A stretch of DNA of 59,957 nucleotides from Phycisphaeraceae bacterium (GCA_029260615.1 JAJDCX010000065.1:1-59957); one strand, 5' to 3'; counted from the first letter of the stretch, positions 25,492 to 34,827 are shown. Numbers and translations: made by a program. Notes: generated from the letters alone by a model not told the origin.

Positions 25492-27243
25492 TTAATGTGT
25501 AATGGCGGCGACGAGTTCTTCGATGGTGGTGGTGCCGGCTTGGACTTTCTCCAGCCCGTCCTGGAGGAGGGTGATGTAGCCGGTGGCGGCGGCGATCTTG
25601 CGTAGGTCCTGGAGGCTTGCGCCGCTGGTGATGGCGTCGAGGGCCTCATCGTTGGGTGCGAAGAGTTCGTAGATCCCGGCGCGTCCTGCGTAGCCTGTGC
25701 GGCGGCAGGACTTGCAGCCCTCGCCGTGGTAGAAGGTTTCGATGGCTTGAGCTTGTGGGCCCATGCGTTCGATGGTGCGTTTCATGTTGTCGGGTAGGAC
25801 GATGGGTTCTTTACAGTCTTTGCAGACCCGCCGGACAAGGCGTTGGGCGAGGGCGCCGCGGATGCTGGCTGCGACGAGGTAGGGCTCGACACCGATGTTG
25901 AAAAGGCGTGTGATAGCGCTGGGGGAGTCGTTTGTGTGGAGTGTGGAGAGGACCATGTGGCCGGTGAGGGCGGCCTGGGTGGCGATGCGTGCGGTCTCCT
26001 GGTCACGGATTTCGCCGAGCATGACAACGTCGGGGTCCTGACGTAGCAGCGAGCGGAGGGCTGCGGCGAAGGTGAAGCCTGCCTTGTCGTTTGTCTGGAA
26101 CTGGTTGATCCCGGGGATATTCATCTCGACGGGGTCTTCGACGGTGCTGATGTTGACGGATTCTTTATTGATCTGTCGTAGTGCGGCGTAGAGGGTGGTG
26201 GACTTGCCGCTACCGGTGGGGCCGGTGACCAGGACGATGCCGTTGGGCTGAGAGATTAACGAGGTGAACTGGTCGTACATGGCCGGCGAGAAGCCGATCT
26301 GGCTCAGCCCGGTCATCGCGTTGTTCTTATCGATGATACGGATGACGACTTTTTCGCCGAACTTGCCGGGCATGGTGGAGACGCGGAGATCGACGGGGCG
26401 TTTACCGATGCGGATGCTGATGCCGCCGTCTTGTGGGACGCGTCGCTCGGAGATGTCGAGCTTGGCCATGATCTTGATGCGGCTGACAACGGCGGGGAGC
26501 ATCTTGGCGGGTGGGGTCATCTTCTGATAGAGCTGGCCGTCGACACGGAACCGGACGCGGAGTGCGGAGTCGTCGGGCTCGATGTGGATGTCGCTGGCGC
26601 CTTCCTGGACGGCGGTGAATAGGAGGTAGTTGACCAGCTTGATGACGGGGGAGTCGTTGGCGGAGTCTTCGCTGCTTTCAGCGAGGTCTGTGATCTGCTG
26701 TTCGACGACGGTGAGGTCTTCTTCCTCGATGTCGTCGATGAGTTCATCGATGACCATGTCGCGGTCGCCGGCGGCGTGTGCGAGGAGGGTGCTTTGGATG
26801 TCTTTGGCGGTAGAGGCGACAAGCTGGACGGAGTGGCCGGTGAGTCGATGAACTTCCTCGACGATGAAGACGTTGGCGGGCTCTGCGACGGCGAGTGTGA
26901 GCTTGCCGTTGACAAGGAACAGAGGCATTGCACACTGCTCGTCCTGGAAATCACTGGGGAGGGCGTCGAGTACAGCGGGGTCGCAGATCTTGGCGTCGAG
27001 GTGGACGTAGGGGATGCCGTAGGCCTCGGCGAGGGCCTCCATGACCTGTTCTTCGGAGACGTATTCCAGGTCGATGAGTACTTCACCGAGCAGTTTCTGG
27101 TGGCCTCGGTCTTTCTGGAAGGCGAGGGCTTTGTCGATCTGCTCGGGTGTGACAAGACCCTTGGCGACCAGCAGGTCACCCACACGGACGCGCTTGGGCG
27201 CGGCGTTGGGCTCATTGGTCGGGTTGGTCTGGGTCTGGGTCAT
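25492..27243 (-). CDS. Type II secretion/type IV pilus assembly ATPase (PilB/GspE)
   Basis: A 583-residue hexameric ATPase that powers pseudopilus extension. Residues 18-80 form an MshEN-like domain with RVGDLLVAKGLVTPEQIDKA and a second similar LGEVLIDLEYVSEEQVMEA half, the region that binds cyclic-di-GMP in related ATPases. The C-terminal motor shows Walker A GPTGSGKST near residue 338, the Asp box EDPVEM, Walker B VMLGEIRD, the His box LSTLHTNDSPSA, and the zinc-binding cysteines CKDCKE and CKSCRRTG. All catalytic motifs are intact. It begins 3 bases after the STAS gene and precedes the GspF gene, so a cyclic-di-GMP phosphodiesterase is encoded in its own operon. Confidence 0.96.
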   Translation of the reverse strand: MTQTQTNPTNEPNAAPKRVRVGDLLVAKGLVTPEQIDKALAFQKDRGHQKLLGEVLIDLEYVSEEQVMEALAEAYGIPYVHLDAKICDPAVLDALPSDFQDEQCAMPLFLVNGKLTLAVAEPANVFIVEEVHRLTGHSVQLVASTAKDIQSTLLAHAAGDRDMVIDELIDDIEEEDLTVVEQQITDLAESSEDSANDSPVIKLVNYLLFTAVQEGASDIHIEPDDSALRVRFRVDGQLYQKMTPPAKMLPAVVSRIKIMAKLDISERRVPQDGGISIRIGKRPVDLRVSTMPGKFGEKVVIRIIDKNNAMTGLSQIGFSPAMYDQFTSLISQPNGIVLVTGPTGSGKSTTLYAALRQINKESVNISTVEDPVEMNIPGINQFQTNDKAGFTFAAALRSLLRQDPDVVMLGEIRDQETARIATQAALTGHMVLSTLHTNDSPSAITRLFNIGVEPYLVAASIRGALAQRLVRRVCKDCKEPIVLPDNMKRTIERMGPQAQAIETFYHGEGCKSCRRTGYAGRAGIYELFAPNDEALDAITSGASLQDLRKIAAATGYITLLQDGLEKVQAGTTTIEELVAAITH

Positions 27244-27246
27244 AAC

Positions 27247-27585
27247 TTAGGCTTTTAGACTCTCGATGGCGCTTGGGATATTTTCGTGTGACTGGATCGT
27301 ATCGCTTAGGCGTGTGATTCTCAGGATGGTCTGGATGTTGTCGGGGCATGCGGCGAGCCTGACCTGGCCGAGCCTTTCGAGGCACTGGTCCTGAAGCCAG
27401 AGCAGTGACTCGAGGCCCTGTGAGTCGATGAACTGGACGTGTGACATGTCCAAGACAAAGTCGTTGGTTTTCTCGTCCATCTGCTCAAGCATGGTCTTAC
27501 GGAACAGATCGATCTCGTCTGTGGTCAGCTCGCCGCGGAGGGTGAGTACGGCCTGTTGGTCGTGATGTTGGCAGGTGATTTTCAT
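27247..27585 (-). CDS. STAS-domain protein (anti-sigma factor antagonist type)
   Basis: A 112-residue single STAS domain. The phosphorylatable segment IDSQGLESLLWL near residue 53 has the conserved Asp-Ser of SpoIIAA-type antagonists; the N-terminal beta strands AVLTLRGELTTDEID are typical. Such proteins bind partner kinases or phosphatases and pass a phosphorylation signal on. It sits 16 bases after the HD-GYP gene and 3 bases before the PilB/GspE gene, so it probably signals to the secretion motor or to a regulator encoded elsewhere. No cognate anti-sigma kinase is visible nearby. Confidence 0.9.
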   Translation of the reverse strand: MKITCQHHDQQAVLTLRGELTTDEIDLFRKTMLEQMDEKTNDFVLDMSHVQFIDSQGLESLLWLQDQCLERLGQVRLAACPDNIQTILRITRLSDTIQSHENIPSAIESLKA

Positions 27586-27601
27586 AGCTGTCTGCTGTGC
27601 A

Positions 27602-29266
27602 TCAATCCGTGTCGGTGTTTAAGGTGGAGCGCATCAGGTTGTGGTGTTCTTCGATCATGTCCAGGTAGGGAGCGAAGTCGAGCTTGACAAAGACGTCGGC
27701 GAGCTGGGGGTCGAACTGCTTGCCGCTGCAGCGGCGAACCTCGTCGAGGACCTCGTGCATGGGCATGGCCTGGCGGTAGGTTCGGTCACTGCTCATGGCA
27801 TCGAAGGCGTCTGCGAGGCCGATGATCCTGCCGAACAGTGGGATGTCGGTGCCCTTTAGGCCGTGGGGGTAGCCGCGTCCGTCCCAGGATTCGTGGTGGT
27901 GGAGCACGCCTGGGATGAGGTCTTGCATCTGTCGTATGTCTTCGAGGATGCGTGCACCGGTTTCGGGGTGCATCTTGACCAAGTCGTATTCTTCTTTGGT
28001 GAGTTTGCCGGGCTTGGTGAGTACGGCCTCGGGTACGCCGATCTTCCCGACATCGTGGACGACGCCGCTTAGGTAGACGCGCTCGACGGTGTGGCTATCC
28101 AGCCCGGCGGCCTCGGCGAGTTGTTTGGACATCAAGGCGACGCGCTCGGAGTGGCCTTGTGTGTAGGAATCCTTGGCGTCGATGGTGGTGCTCAGGGCGT
28201 GGAGTGTGCCCATGAACATGGAGTGCATGTCCTCGTAGAGCAGGACGTTCTTGAGGTAGATGCTCAGGCTGCTGCCGAGCGAAGCGCAGAGCTTGGAGTC
28301 GACGGTGCTGAACCCTGAGCCGGCGTCGATCTTGTCGGCGCCGTAGAGCAGTCCCAGGGATTTGCCATCGACCACCAGGGGTGTGACCAGGAGGCTGTGA
28401 GCGAATTTTTCGAGGCCTGGGATACCCAGGACACGGGCGTCGTCTAGGATGACGGGCTCGGTTCGGCCGGTCATTGCTTCGGTGAGTTGCAGGCCGATGT
28501 TACGGATGCCGACCAGGTCGTATGAGGACTGTGCGTCTACACAGACGGGGACGGCGATGTCCTGGAAACCGGGTTCGGTGGGGGAAAGTTGAATGGCGAG
28601 CCAGCGGAGGCCGACAACTTCGCGCATCTCGGCGCATGCTTGTTCGAGGAATGCCTGCGGTGGGTGGTCGACGACCATGCTGGTGGACAGCTTGTAGAGG
28701 AGGCTGAGTTCCTCGTATGAGCCGGCGAGTTCCCAACTCAGGTCGTGCAGTTCGTGCAAGCGCCAGCCCAGATCGGCGGCGTCTCGTGCCATCCAGCCGA
28801 TGACCTGTGCTAAGCGGTCGGACTCGGGGGCAGTCATCAGTGCGTCGGTATCGAATTTAGAGGTCGCTGCGAGAAGATCGGTCTCGCTGGTGTCGCAGAC
28901 CCGGGCGAACTGCTCGGAGGCAAGGATCTCTTTACCCAGCAGCAGTGCGGCGATGACGGGGGATGTGCCGGGGTGGTTGCCGGCGTGCTGCCGAGCCGTT
29001 GTGGTGCGCATGGGGACGAGGGTGAGGCCCGGCCAGAGGCGAACCGGTTGGCTGGCGCCGTCAAAGATCTCGTTGTGGTGAGAGCGTGCGGCGGCGGTGA
29101 AGGGCGCGGACTTGACGATCAGCCTGTGCTCCCAGCGGTGTGGGCCGATCAATTCACAGGCCCCGTGGGGGTTGATCGAAACGATAGCGGCACCGAGTTC
29201 GGCGAGTCGTTGGCTTAGTCGGCCGGAGAAGGCCGAGGGGTCGGGATGTCCGATGACCTGTGTCAC
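27602..29266 (-). CDS. GAF/HD-GYP domain protein, probable cyclic-di-GMP phosphodiesterase
   Basis: A 554-residue cytosolic sensor enzyme. The first 190 residues are an uncharacterised domain, residues about 195-340 look like GAF, and residues about 355-535 form HD-GYP. The metal and substrate motifs are complete: HSERVALM, VVHDVGKIG, LHHHESWDGRGYPHGL and LADAFDAMSSDRTYR. HD-GYP enzymes degrade cyclic-di-GMP. GTG 29266 starts inside the stop of the upstream receiver gene (GTGA overlap), tightly coupling the two. Its placement in the same operon as the MshEN-type ATPase suggests control of pilus or secretion activity. Confidence 0.92.
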   Translation of the reverse strand: MTQVIGHPDPSAFSGRLSQRLAELGAAIVSINPHGACELIGPHRWEHRLIVKSAPFTAAARSHHNEIFDGASQPVRLWPGLTLVPMRTTTARQHAGNHPGTSPVIAALLLGKEILASEQFARVCDTSETDLLAATSKFDTDALMTAPESDRLAQVIGWMARDAADLGWRLHELHDLSWELAGSYEELSLLYKLSTSMVVDHPPQAFLEQACAEMREVVGLRWLAIQLSPTEPGFQDIAVPVCVDAQSSYDLVGIRNIGLQLTEAMTGRTEPVILDDARVLGIPGLEKFAHSLLVTPLVVDGKSLGLLYGADKIDAGSGFSTVDSKLCASLGSSLSIYLKNVLLYEDMHSMFMGTLHALSTTIDAKDSYTQGHSERVALMSKQLAEAAGLDSHTVERVYLSGVVHDVGKIGVPEAVLTKPGKLTKEEYDLVKMHPETGARILEDIRQMQDLIPGVLHHHESWDGRGYPHGLKGTDIPLFGRIIGLADAFDAMSSDRTYRQAMPMHEVLDEVRRCSGKQFDPQLADVFVKLDFAPYLDMIEEHHNLMRSTLNTDTD

Positions 29267-29667
29267 GACGCTTTGGCTACCTCTTGTCCTGGGGTCATGC
29301 CGAGTAGTTCATGAACTTTATTCAGCACCTCACGTGGGCTGAAGGGTTTCCCGATCATGGCCTTGATGTTGACGGTGTTGGCGTCTTCGTAACTGATGCT
29401 GTGGCTGCGTGCGGTGAGCATGATGACCGGGGTGTGCTGTGTTGATTCGTTTTTTAGCAGGGCCTCGCAGAGTTCCCGGCCGTTGAGCAGGGGCATCTGG
29501 TAGTCGGTGATGACCAGGTCGGGGGGGCTATGGAATGCGGCCTGGAGCGCCTCTTGGCCGTCCATGGCGCAGATGACATCGAAGCCAGCTTTTTGAAGCT
29601 TGACCGAAAGCACGTGGACGATGTGTGGTCCATCATCGACAACCAAGATCAGCGGCGGCTTAGCCAT
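29263..29667 (-). CDS. CheY-like response regulator
   Basis: A 134-residue single receiver domain. VVDDGPHI carries the acidic pair, VITDYQMP the phospho-accepting Asp near residue 54, MLTAR the switch Thr, and IGKPFSPREV the conserved Lys near 107. There is no output domain, so it presumably acts on a partner, most likely the HD-GYP protein whose start overlaps its stop. GGGAGGAGG stands just before ATG 29667, a strong ribosome site. No histidine kinase is adjacent; kinases are encoded at 51-58 kb. Confidence 0.93.
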   Translation of the reverse strand: MAKPPLILVVDDGPHIVHVLSVKLQKAGFDVICAMDGQEALQAAFHSPPDLVITDYQMPLLNGRELCEALLKNESTQHTPVIMLTARSHSISYEDANTVNIKAMIGKPFSPREVLNKVHELLGMTPGQEVAKAS

Positions 29668-29896
29668 GCCTCCTCCCTGGACTCCTTTTACACCGGGTAC
29701 CGCGCCCTGACACGGGTGCCCAGTGGGTGCAACTAGGGCACCGATTATGTGGCCTCGTAACCGGGGTCACATTAGGGACATCGGCGTAATTCGTGGGGGG
29801 GTTGATGCCGGGGGGAATTGATCGTGTGGGATAGATGGGTTGTATGGCTGATTTGATTATGCTGGGCAGGGTGCTTTACGGGATCAGGCTGCGCAT

Positions 29897-29931
29897 AAAA
29901 ATACACCGTGCAAACGTGTTGCACGGTGTAT
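29897..29931 (-). terminator. Intrinsic terminator of the secretin/TPR operon
   Basis: ATACACCGTGCAA pairs perfectly with TTGCACGGTGTAT around a short loop, and on the minus strand is followed by TTTTTAT. It lies about 20 bases past the TPR gene stop and separates this block from the downstream receiver operon. Confidence 0.9.
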
Positions 29932-29949
29932 GGTTATCGGCATGTTGGT

Positions 29950-31158
29950 TTAGCCGTCGTGTTGGGTGACGGCGGCGAGCAGCTTGCCGGCACGGGGGTC
30001 GTCGGGTTGGCGTTTGAGTGCTTGCTGGTAGGCCTGTGCGGCGGCGGCGAAACGGCCAGCCTTCTGCAGGGAGAGGCCCCGTAGGATCAGGGGCTCGGTG
30101 CTGGCGGGAGCGGCGGAGGCGGCGCGGTCGAACATGTCCAGCGCGTTGTTAAGGTTGCCGCGTCGCTGCCAGACCATGCCGGCGAGCAGGTAGCCCTCGT
30201 GGCGTTTGGGCGAGAGGTTAATGACTTTGCTGGCGGCTTGCAGAGCGCTACCAAGTTCGTCCTGCTGGTAGGCGAGTTCGCCGAGTTTGATCCAGTCGGA
30301 GACGTCGCCCTTGGAGCTGCGAGCCAACTCCAGGAGGACGGCGTGTGCTTCCTTGGTTTGTCCGGTGTTGAGGTATGCGGAAGCGAGTGACCGTTTGATG
30401 TCGGATCGATTCTTGTTGTCGGGGTCTTTGAGGACCTGGGTGAATATTTTAATCGCCTGCTCTCCCTGGCCGGAGGCGACCAGTGCAAACGCGAAGTGCT
30501 CTTGGAGCTTGGTGTTGTCGGGCTCGAGCAGGGAAGCCTGATGGAAGTAGTCCGCGGCTACGGCGGGCTGGTGCTTCATGAAGTAGAGGTGACCGATGGC
30601 GGCGCGGACGCCGGCGTTTTGGTCGAAGTACTGTCGTTTGTCTTCGAGGAGGGCGACCGCATCGTCAACGCGGTCGAGTTCGACGAGAGTCTCGGTGACG
30701 GCCAGGAGGTAGGAGGCGTTGTCTGCCTCGAACTCGTAGGCTTTTTCATAGAATTCGAGCGCCCCGTCGTGGCGTTGCCAGCGTTGCATGACGAGGCCCT
30801 GGTAGTAGCAGGCTTCGGCGTATTTGGGCTGGAGTTCGAGTGCGGCGTTGAACAGGTGGTAGGCGCGTTCGAGCCTGCCCTGCTCCATGGAGACACGTCC
30901 GGCGAGGACGTGCAGGCCGGCGTGTCGGGGGTCGATCGAGAGGCCGTCCTTGACGGATTTTTCAGCCTGCTTGAGGTCACCTGTGTTGAACTGTTGCTTG
31001 GCCATGTCCAGCATCATGGAGCTGCGTAGCTCCAGCCAGCGGTTCTTGGCGTCGGCTTTTTCTTCGACCAGGGTGTCCTGGCAACCAAGCAGCAGCGGCG
31101 CGAGGAGCGCCGCTGCTGTGAGAGTGATTGCTTGTGAAAGCTTCACGGTGCGTTTCAT
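29950..31158 (-). CDS. TPR-repeat lipoprotein
   Basis: A 402-residue protein with a lipoprotein signal peptide ending PLLLGCQ. Eight to ten tetratricopeptide repeats follow, e.g. YAEACYYQGLVMQRW, PTSY-like turns and AAQAYQQALKRQPDDPRAG at the end. TPR lipoproteins next to secretins act as pilotins or assembly factors for the outer-membrane ring (PilF/Tgl type); that role is inferred from position, 44 bases after the secretin gene in the same orientation. Its own terminator follows immediately. Confidence 0.85.
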   Translation of the reverse strand: MKRTVKLSQAITLTAAALLAPLLLGCQDTLVEEKADAKNRWLELRSSMMLDMAKQQFNTGDLKQAEKSVKDGLSIDPRHAGLHVLAGRVSMEQGRLERAYHLFNAALELQPKYAEACYYQGLVMQRWQRHDGALEFYEKAYEFEADNASYLLAVTETLVELDRVDDAVALLEDKRQYFDQNAGVRAAIGHLYFMKHQPAVAADYFHQASLLEPDNTKLQEHFAFALVASGQGEQAIKIFTQVLKDPDNKNRSDIKRSLASAYLNTGQTKEAHAVLLELARSSKGDVSDWIKLGELAYQQDELGSALQAASKVINLSPKRHEGYLLAGMVWQRRGNLNNALDMFDRAASAAPASTEPLILRGLSLQKAGRFAAAAQAYQQALKRQPDDPRAGKLLAAVTQHDG

Positions 31159-31202
31159 CTTTTTCCTTTGCGGACTTACGGCCTGTTTAGATGCAATGTG
31201 TG

Positions 31203-33683
31203 TTACTCGGTCTCGTCTGTATCGACGCTGGTGACCTCAGCTTCACTCTCTGCGTCGGCTTCGGCTTCTTCGCTGCCGATGGCTTCATCGACGAACTCGA
31301 AGATATTCACAGGCTGATCTGCTTGGGCTTCTTGCTGAAGCTGGTCGTCGGCGAACAACTGGTTGGGGTCGTAAACCTCAACGGAGGTTGCGTCATCGGA
31401 CTCGAAATCGGTGTCGGCCGGGTCTGTGAACTCCGCGAAACCGTCGGAGTCTGGTGTCTGCCATGCGGCGTCATCGCCGGTCAACTCGACACGCCAAGGT
31501 GCTTCGGCGGCAGGCTCGTCGGTAACGGGCTGTGCCGAGGCGGACTCGGGTTGTGTCGCTGCGGGCTGGGCGAACTCGTCGGCCTGTGCGGCGGGCTCTG
31601 CAAACTCGAAGGTGTCGCTGGCCTGTTCGAATTCTGAGGCGGACTCGGCTGTGTCTGCCTGGTCGGCTTCGGGGGTGAACTGAGCGGCCTGCTCAAACTC
31701 GGCGGGGGCTTGCGTTTGAGCCGACCCGTTGTCATTGACTTCGGGCGTGGTCAGAACCTGTCCGTCGATTTCAATCACTTCGGCTTGGGCGGTGTCGGCG
31801 TCCCACTGTGCGGGGGCGTCTTCACCGATCACATCGCTGGCGTCGGCGCCCAGTTCGAAGGACAGGTCTTCGGTGGTGGAGACTTCGGCCTGGGAGCCGT
31901 CGGTATCGGCGGGCTCATCGGCCTGGGTCGATAGTTCGGCGTCGATCATGGAGTCCACAGCGTTCTTGAGGATGCTGCGGTCGTAGAAGTAGGTCTTCTC
32001 GCCGGTGATCTGTTCCTTGAGGTGCAGTGCGTCGGCCATGGTGGCGTCGAGGTAGAGCGCCTTGTCAAGCGACCAGAGGGCTTTCTCGTTGTTGCCTTCT
32101 TTCATGTACTGCATGGCATCGGTGACGTACTTGCTGGTGAGCTTGGTGCGTGACCAGGGGAGCAGGCCCTTACGCATGCCCAGACGTGTGGCCTGGATGT
32201 CGGCGTGGGCGGAGTCGGCCATCTTGGTGAGGTCTTCATCCTTCTGGATGGTGGGCTTAATCATGAAGATGACTTCGCTGCGTGTGACGGAGTCGTCCTG
32301 GCCCTTGAAGGCTGGGCCGACCAGTGGGAGGTTGCCGAGGCCTGGGACGTTGGTGCGTCCGATGGTGGTGTCTTCTTTGAAGAGCCCGCCGAGGACGACG
32401 GTCTGGCCGGAGCGGATGATGACGTTGGTGACCAGCTCCTGTGTGGTGGTGTCAGGGATGACAAATCCACCGACGAGGCTGGTGCTGCCGTCAGAAACGC
32501 TTGGGCGTAGTTCCATGCGGACGAAGTCGTCGTCGCTGATGAAGGGACGCAGGGTGAGCTGTGTACCCACATCGAGGAACTCGACGGTCTGTGTGTTGGA
32601 GGTCTCGGTGGCGGTGGTGGACAGGTAGCCCAGGCGTTCACCGACGAGGAGGTCAACCTTCTGGCGGTTGAGTACGAGTACCTGGGGTTTAGCCAGTACG
32701 GTGGTGTCGGTGACGGAATCGAGAGCCCGCACGAAGACGGCGGCGTCGGAGCCGACGAACCCGAGCTTGACACTGCTTGCACCCGCAGCGACGTTGCCTG
32801 GGCTGGTGGTGACCGAGCTGCCGGAATCGAACGCCCCGGTGATCATCTCGTCCACTGCGCCCAGAGGCGTGGTGAAGTCGGTGACGTTGAGGTCCGCGAA
32901 GACGGCGAAGTCTACGCCGAAGGCATTGGCTTCGGTGAGGCGTGCCTGGAGGATAGTGGCTTCGACGAGGACCTGTCGTGGCCGTGTGTCGAGCTTACCG
33001 ACAACGGTGACGATCTCTTCGATGTTCTCTGCGTAGTCGCGGATGACCAGGGTGTCCTGATGTGCGGACTGGTTGGCACCGCCGTCGGAGAGCGTGGGCT
33101 GGAAGCCGTCTTCGGCTTCGCCGGAGAGCGCGATCGAGCCTGCGGCCGAAAGCAGCGGGCTGGCGAAGGCGGATGCGTCAGCGGCGTTGATGTAGTTGAG
33201 GCGGATGATTTCGTAGGCCAACTGACGGTTCTCGTCCTCGAGTTGGGCGATCTCCTCGGTGGTGTAGACGTAGATGAACTGGCCCTTCTCGCGGTAGCCA
33301 AAGCCGTTAGTGTGGAGGATGGCGTCGAGTGCTTCGTAGAAGTCCACGCCGTAGAGGTCGGCGGAGATGGTGCCTGCGACGTTGCGGCTGGCGATGATGT
33401 TGCGTTGGCTCTGAATGCTCAGGAGCTGGAGGACCTTGGTGAGGTTGAGGTCCTTGACGTGCAGGTCAATCTGCCCGAACGACCCAACTTCGACCTGCTG
33501 GCCTTGTGGGAGTTGCTCATCTTCGGCGCCGGTCTCAAACAGAGCCACGGGGCTGTCCGGTGCGATAGGCTCACCGGCGGCGACCCCGCTTGCCCCTTCT
33601 GCGCCCAGCGCCGAGGTGCTACAGATGCACCCTACGGAGCAAAAAAAAACGCCCAGCCAATTCTTCATGTTTCCGGTAACCAT
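31203..33683 (-). CDS. Type II secretion/type IV pilus secretin with long acidic C-terminal tail
   Basis: Outer-membrane channel protein of 826 residues. A signal peptide (ending SALGA) is followed by an STN-like N0 domain (about residues 70-150 with LNLTKVLQLLSIQSQRNI), an N1 domain, and the secretin pore domain (about 230-480) with VLVEATILQA, SGQTVVLGGLFKED and VPGLGNLPLVGPAFK. Residues about 500-575 hold a TPR-like helical hairpin. The last roughly 230 residues are a very acidic Ala/Asp/Glu/Gln-rich region without predicted fold, which is unusual for a secretin. ATG 33683 is selected by GAAGGAG 7 bases upstream. It is 38 bases from the PilP-like gene. Confidence 0.93.
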   Translation of the reverse strand: MVTGNMKNWLGVFFCSVGCICSTSALGAEGASGVAAGEPIAPDSPVALFETGAEDEQLPQGQQVEVGSFGQIDLHVKDLNLTKVLQLLSIQSQRNIIASRNVAGTISADLYGVDFYEALDAILHTNGFGYREKGQFIYVYTTEEIAQLEDENRQLAYEIIRLNYINAADASAFASPLLSAAGSIALSGEAEDGFQPTLSDGGANQSAHQDTLVIRDYAENIEEIVTVVGKLDTRPRQVLVEATILQARLTEANAFGVDFAVFADLNVTDFTTPLGAVDEMITGAFDSGSSVTTSPGNVAAGASSVKLGFVGSDAAVFVRALDSVTDTTVLAKPQVLVLNRQKVDLLVGERLGYLSTTATETSNTQTVEFLDVGTQLTLRPFISDDDFVRMELRPSVSDGSTSLVGGFVIPDTTTQELVTNVIIRSGQTVVLGGLFKEDTTIGRTNVPGLGNLPLVGPAFKGQDDSVTRSEVIFMIKPTIQKDEDLTKMADSAHADIQATRLGMRKGLLPWSRTKLTSKYVTDAMQYMKEGNNEKALWSLDKALYLDATMADALHLKEQITGEKTYFYDRSILKNAVDSMIDAELSTQADEPADTDGSQAEVSTTEDLSFELGADASDVIGEDAPAQWDADTAQAEVIEIDGQVLTTPEVNDNGSAQTQAPAEFEQAAQFTPEADQADTAESASEFEQASDTFEFAEPAAQADEFAQPAATQPESASAQPVTDEPAAEAPWRVELTGDDAAWQTPDSDGFAEFTDPADTDFESDDATSVEVYDPNQLFADDQLQQEAQADQPVNIFEFVDEAIGSEEAEADAESEAEVTSVDTDETE

Positions 33684-33721
33684 TGCTCGACTCCTTCAAA
33701 GCCTCCACGGCTATATGTTCG

Positions 33722-34279
33722 TTACATCTTCAACCTGATGATTAATCCATACTTCGTAAGTAACACGTGACGGTCGGTGACCTGTATCAGCGTGAATCCT
33801 TCGTACTCGTCGCCGGGCGCTAACAGACGCCCGTTGATGTAGGCCCTTGGCCGTGCTCCGGCCAAGACACTTTCCAGCCGTAGTTCGGTCGCTTCAGTGC
33901 GCACGACGGCTATCCGTGACTCAACATCGGGTGTAACTTGGGCAGACTTTGGCCCGATATCGTTAAGCCCGGCACCTGGGGTCCGTCTGTAACGACTGGG
34001 GTCTATCCCGAAGATGTCACGGCCCGGTGAGGCGGGTAGATCGACGTGTATCACGGGTCGATTTTTGTATGAACGGTCGTTCTGATCGGACGTGGGGGGT
34101 GGGTTATTGGTGGCCTGGGTCTGTGTTTCGGGGTCGTCTGCGGTGGCAGTTCGTGGGACGCCCTGAAGCAGGAGTCGGCCCCAGAGCAGCAGGCCTATGG
34201 CGAGGGCACAGATCATGATGCCGAGTTTTTTCTTGTCGGCGGTGACTTGTTGTATCAGCCGATTCAGGTGATCTTTCAT
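33722..34279 (-). CDS. PilP/GspC-like inner-membrane protein
   Basis: A 185-residue bitopic protein: a short cytosolic N-terminus, one membrane helix (about residues 18-38), a Thr/Gln/Pro-rich linker, and a C-terminal beta-rich domain with LESVLAGARPRAYINGRLLAPGDEY and VLLTKYGLIIRL. This matches the homology region of GspC and PilP, which contacts the N-domains of the secretin. It overlaps the PilO-like gene by four bases and precedes the secretin gene, as expected for that partnership. Confidence 0.8.
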   Translation of the reverse strand: MKDHLNRLIQQVTADKKKLGIMICALAIGLLLWGRLLLQGVPRTATADDPETQTQATNNPPPTSDQNDRSYKNRPVIHVDLPASPGRDIFGIDPSRYRRTPGAGLNDIGPKSAQVTPDVESRIAVVRTEATELRLESVLAGARPRAYINGRLLAPGDEYEGFTLIQVTDRHVLLTKYGLIIRLKM

Positions 34280-34827
34280 TGTGAGCCCCCGTTTGTCTGG
34301 GAGGCGAAGAAGGCGCTGAGCTGGAGGTTGACGACCAGTGGCTGGCGTGGGTAATCGGGCTCGGATTCGATCTCAAGGCGGTCGACGCGGACGACCCGGG
34401 ACAGCGACTCGATCCGCTTGACCAGGTCGAACGCGGTGGCGAACGGGGCGTTGAACTGGATTTTTACGGGGAGGATGTTGTAGTCGGCGTAGTAGTTGGG
34501 CTTGTCTGTGACGATTTCCTGGCCGGTCACGCCGGGGGCGTTGATGAGGCCGGAAAGATCGCGGAGGACCAGCGATATCTCGTCTTCGTTGGGGATGTAT
34601 TGGCCCCGCCCACCGACCTGCTCGCGGAGGTCTTGGACCTCGTTGTGTAGATTGGCCAGCCCGGAGTTGTCTACGTCACCGATGCCCAGTTCCTCGCGTG
34701 CGGTGTCGATGCGTTTTTGGAGGCGGGCGTCTTTGATACCGTAGGGCACGAGGACGACAGCGATGAACAGCACGAGCAACCCGAAAAGTACCGCCCAGTG
34801 CCTGGCTGTACTGCGGTCAATTTTCAT
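34276..34827 (-). CDS. PilO/GspM-like assembly protein
   Basis: A 183-residue bitopic membrane protein. One helix (about residues 12-30) is followed by a coiled-coil stretch (about 35-75) and a ferredoxin-like C-terminal domain with ILPVKIQFNAPFATAFDLVKRIESLSRVVRVDRLEIE, the recognisable PilO core. It overlaps PilN by 11 bases and PilP by 4, so the three are translated as a unit. It should heterodimerise with PilN in the inner-membrane alignment complex. Confidence 0.85.
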   Translation of the reverse strand: MKIDRSTARHWAVLFGLLVLFIAVVLVPYGIKDARLQKRIDTAREELGIGDVDNSGLANLHNEVQDLREQVGGRGQYIPNEDEISLVLRDLSGLINAPGVTGQEIVTDKPNYYADYNILPVKIQFNAPFATAFDLVKRIESLSRVVRVDRLEIESEPDYPRQPLVVNLQLSAFFASQTNGGSQ

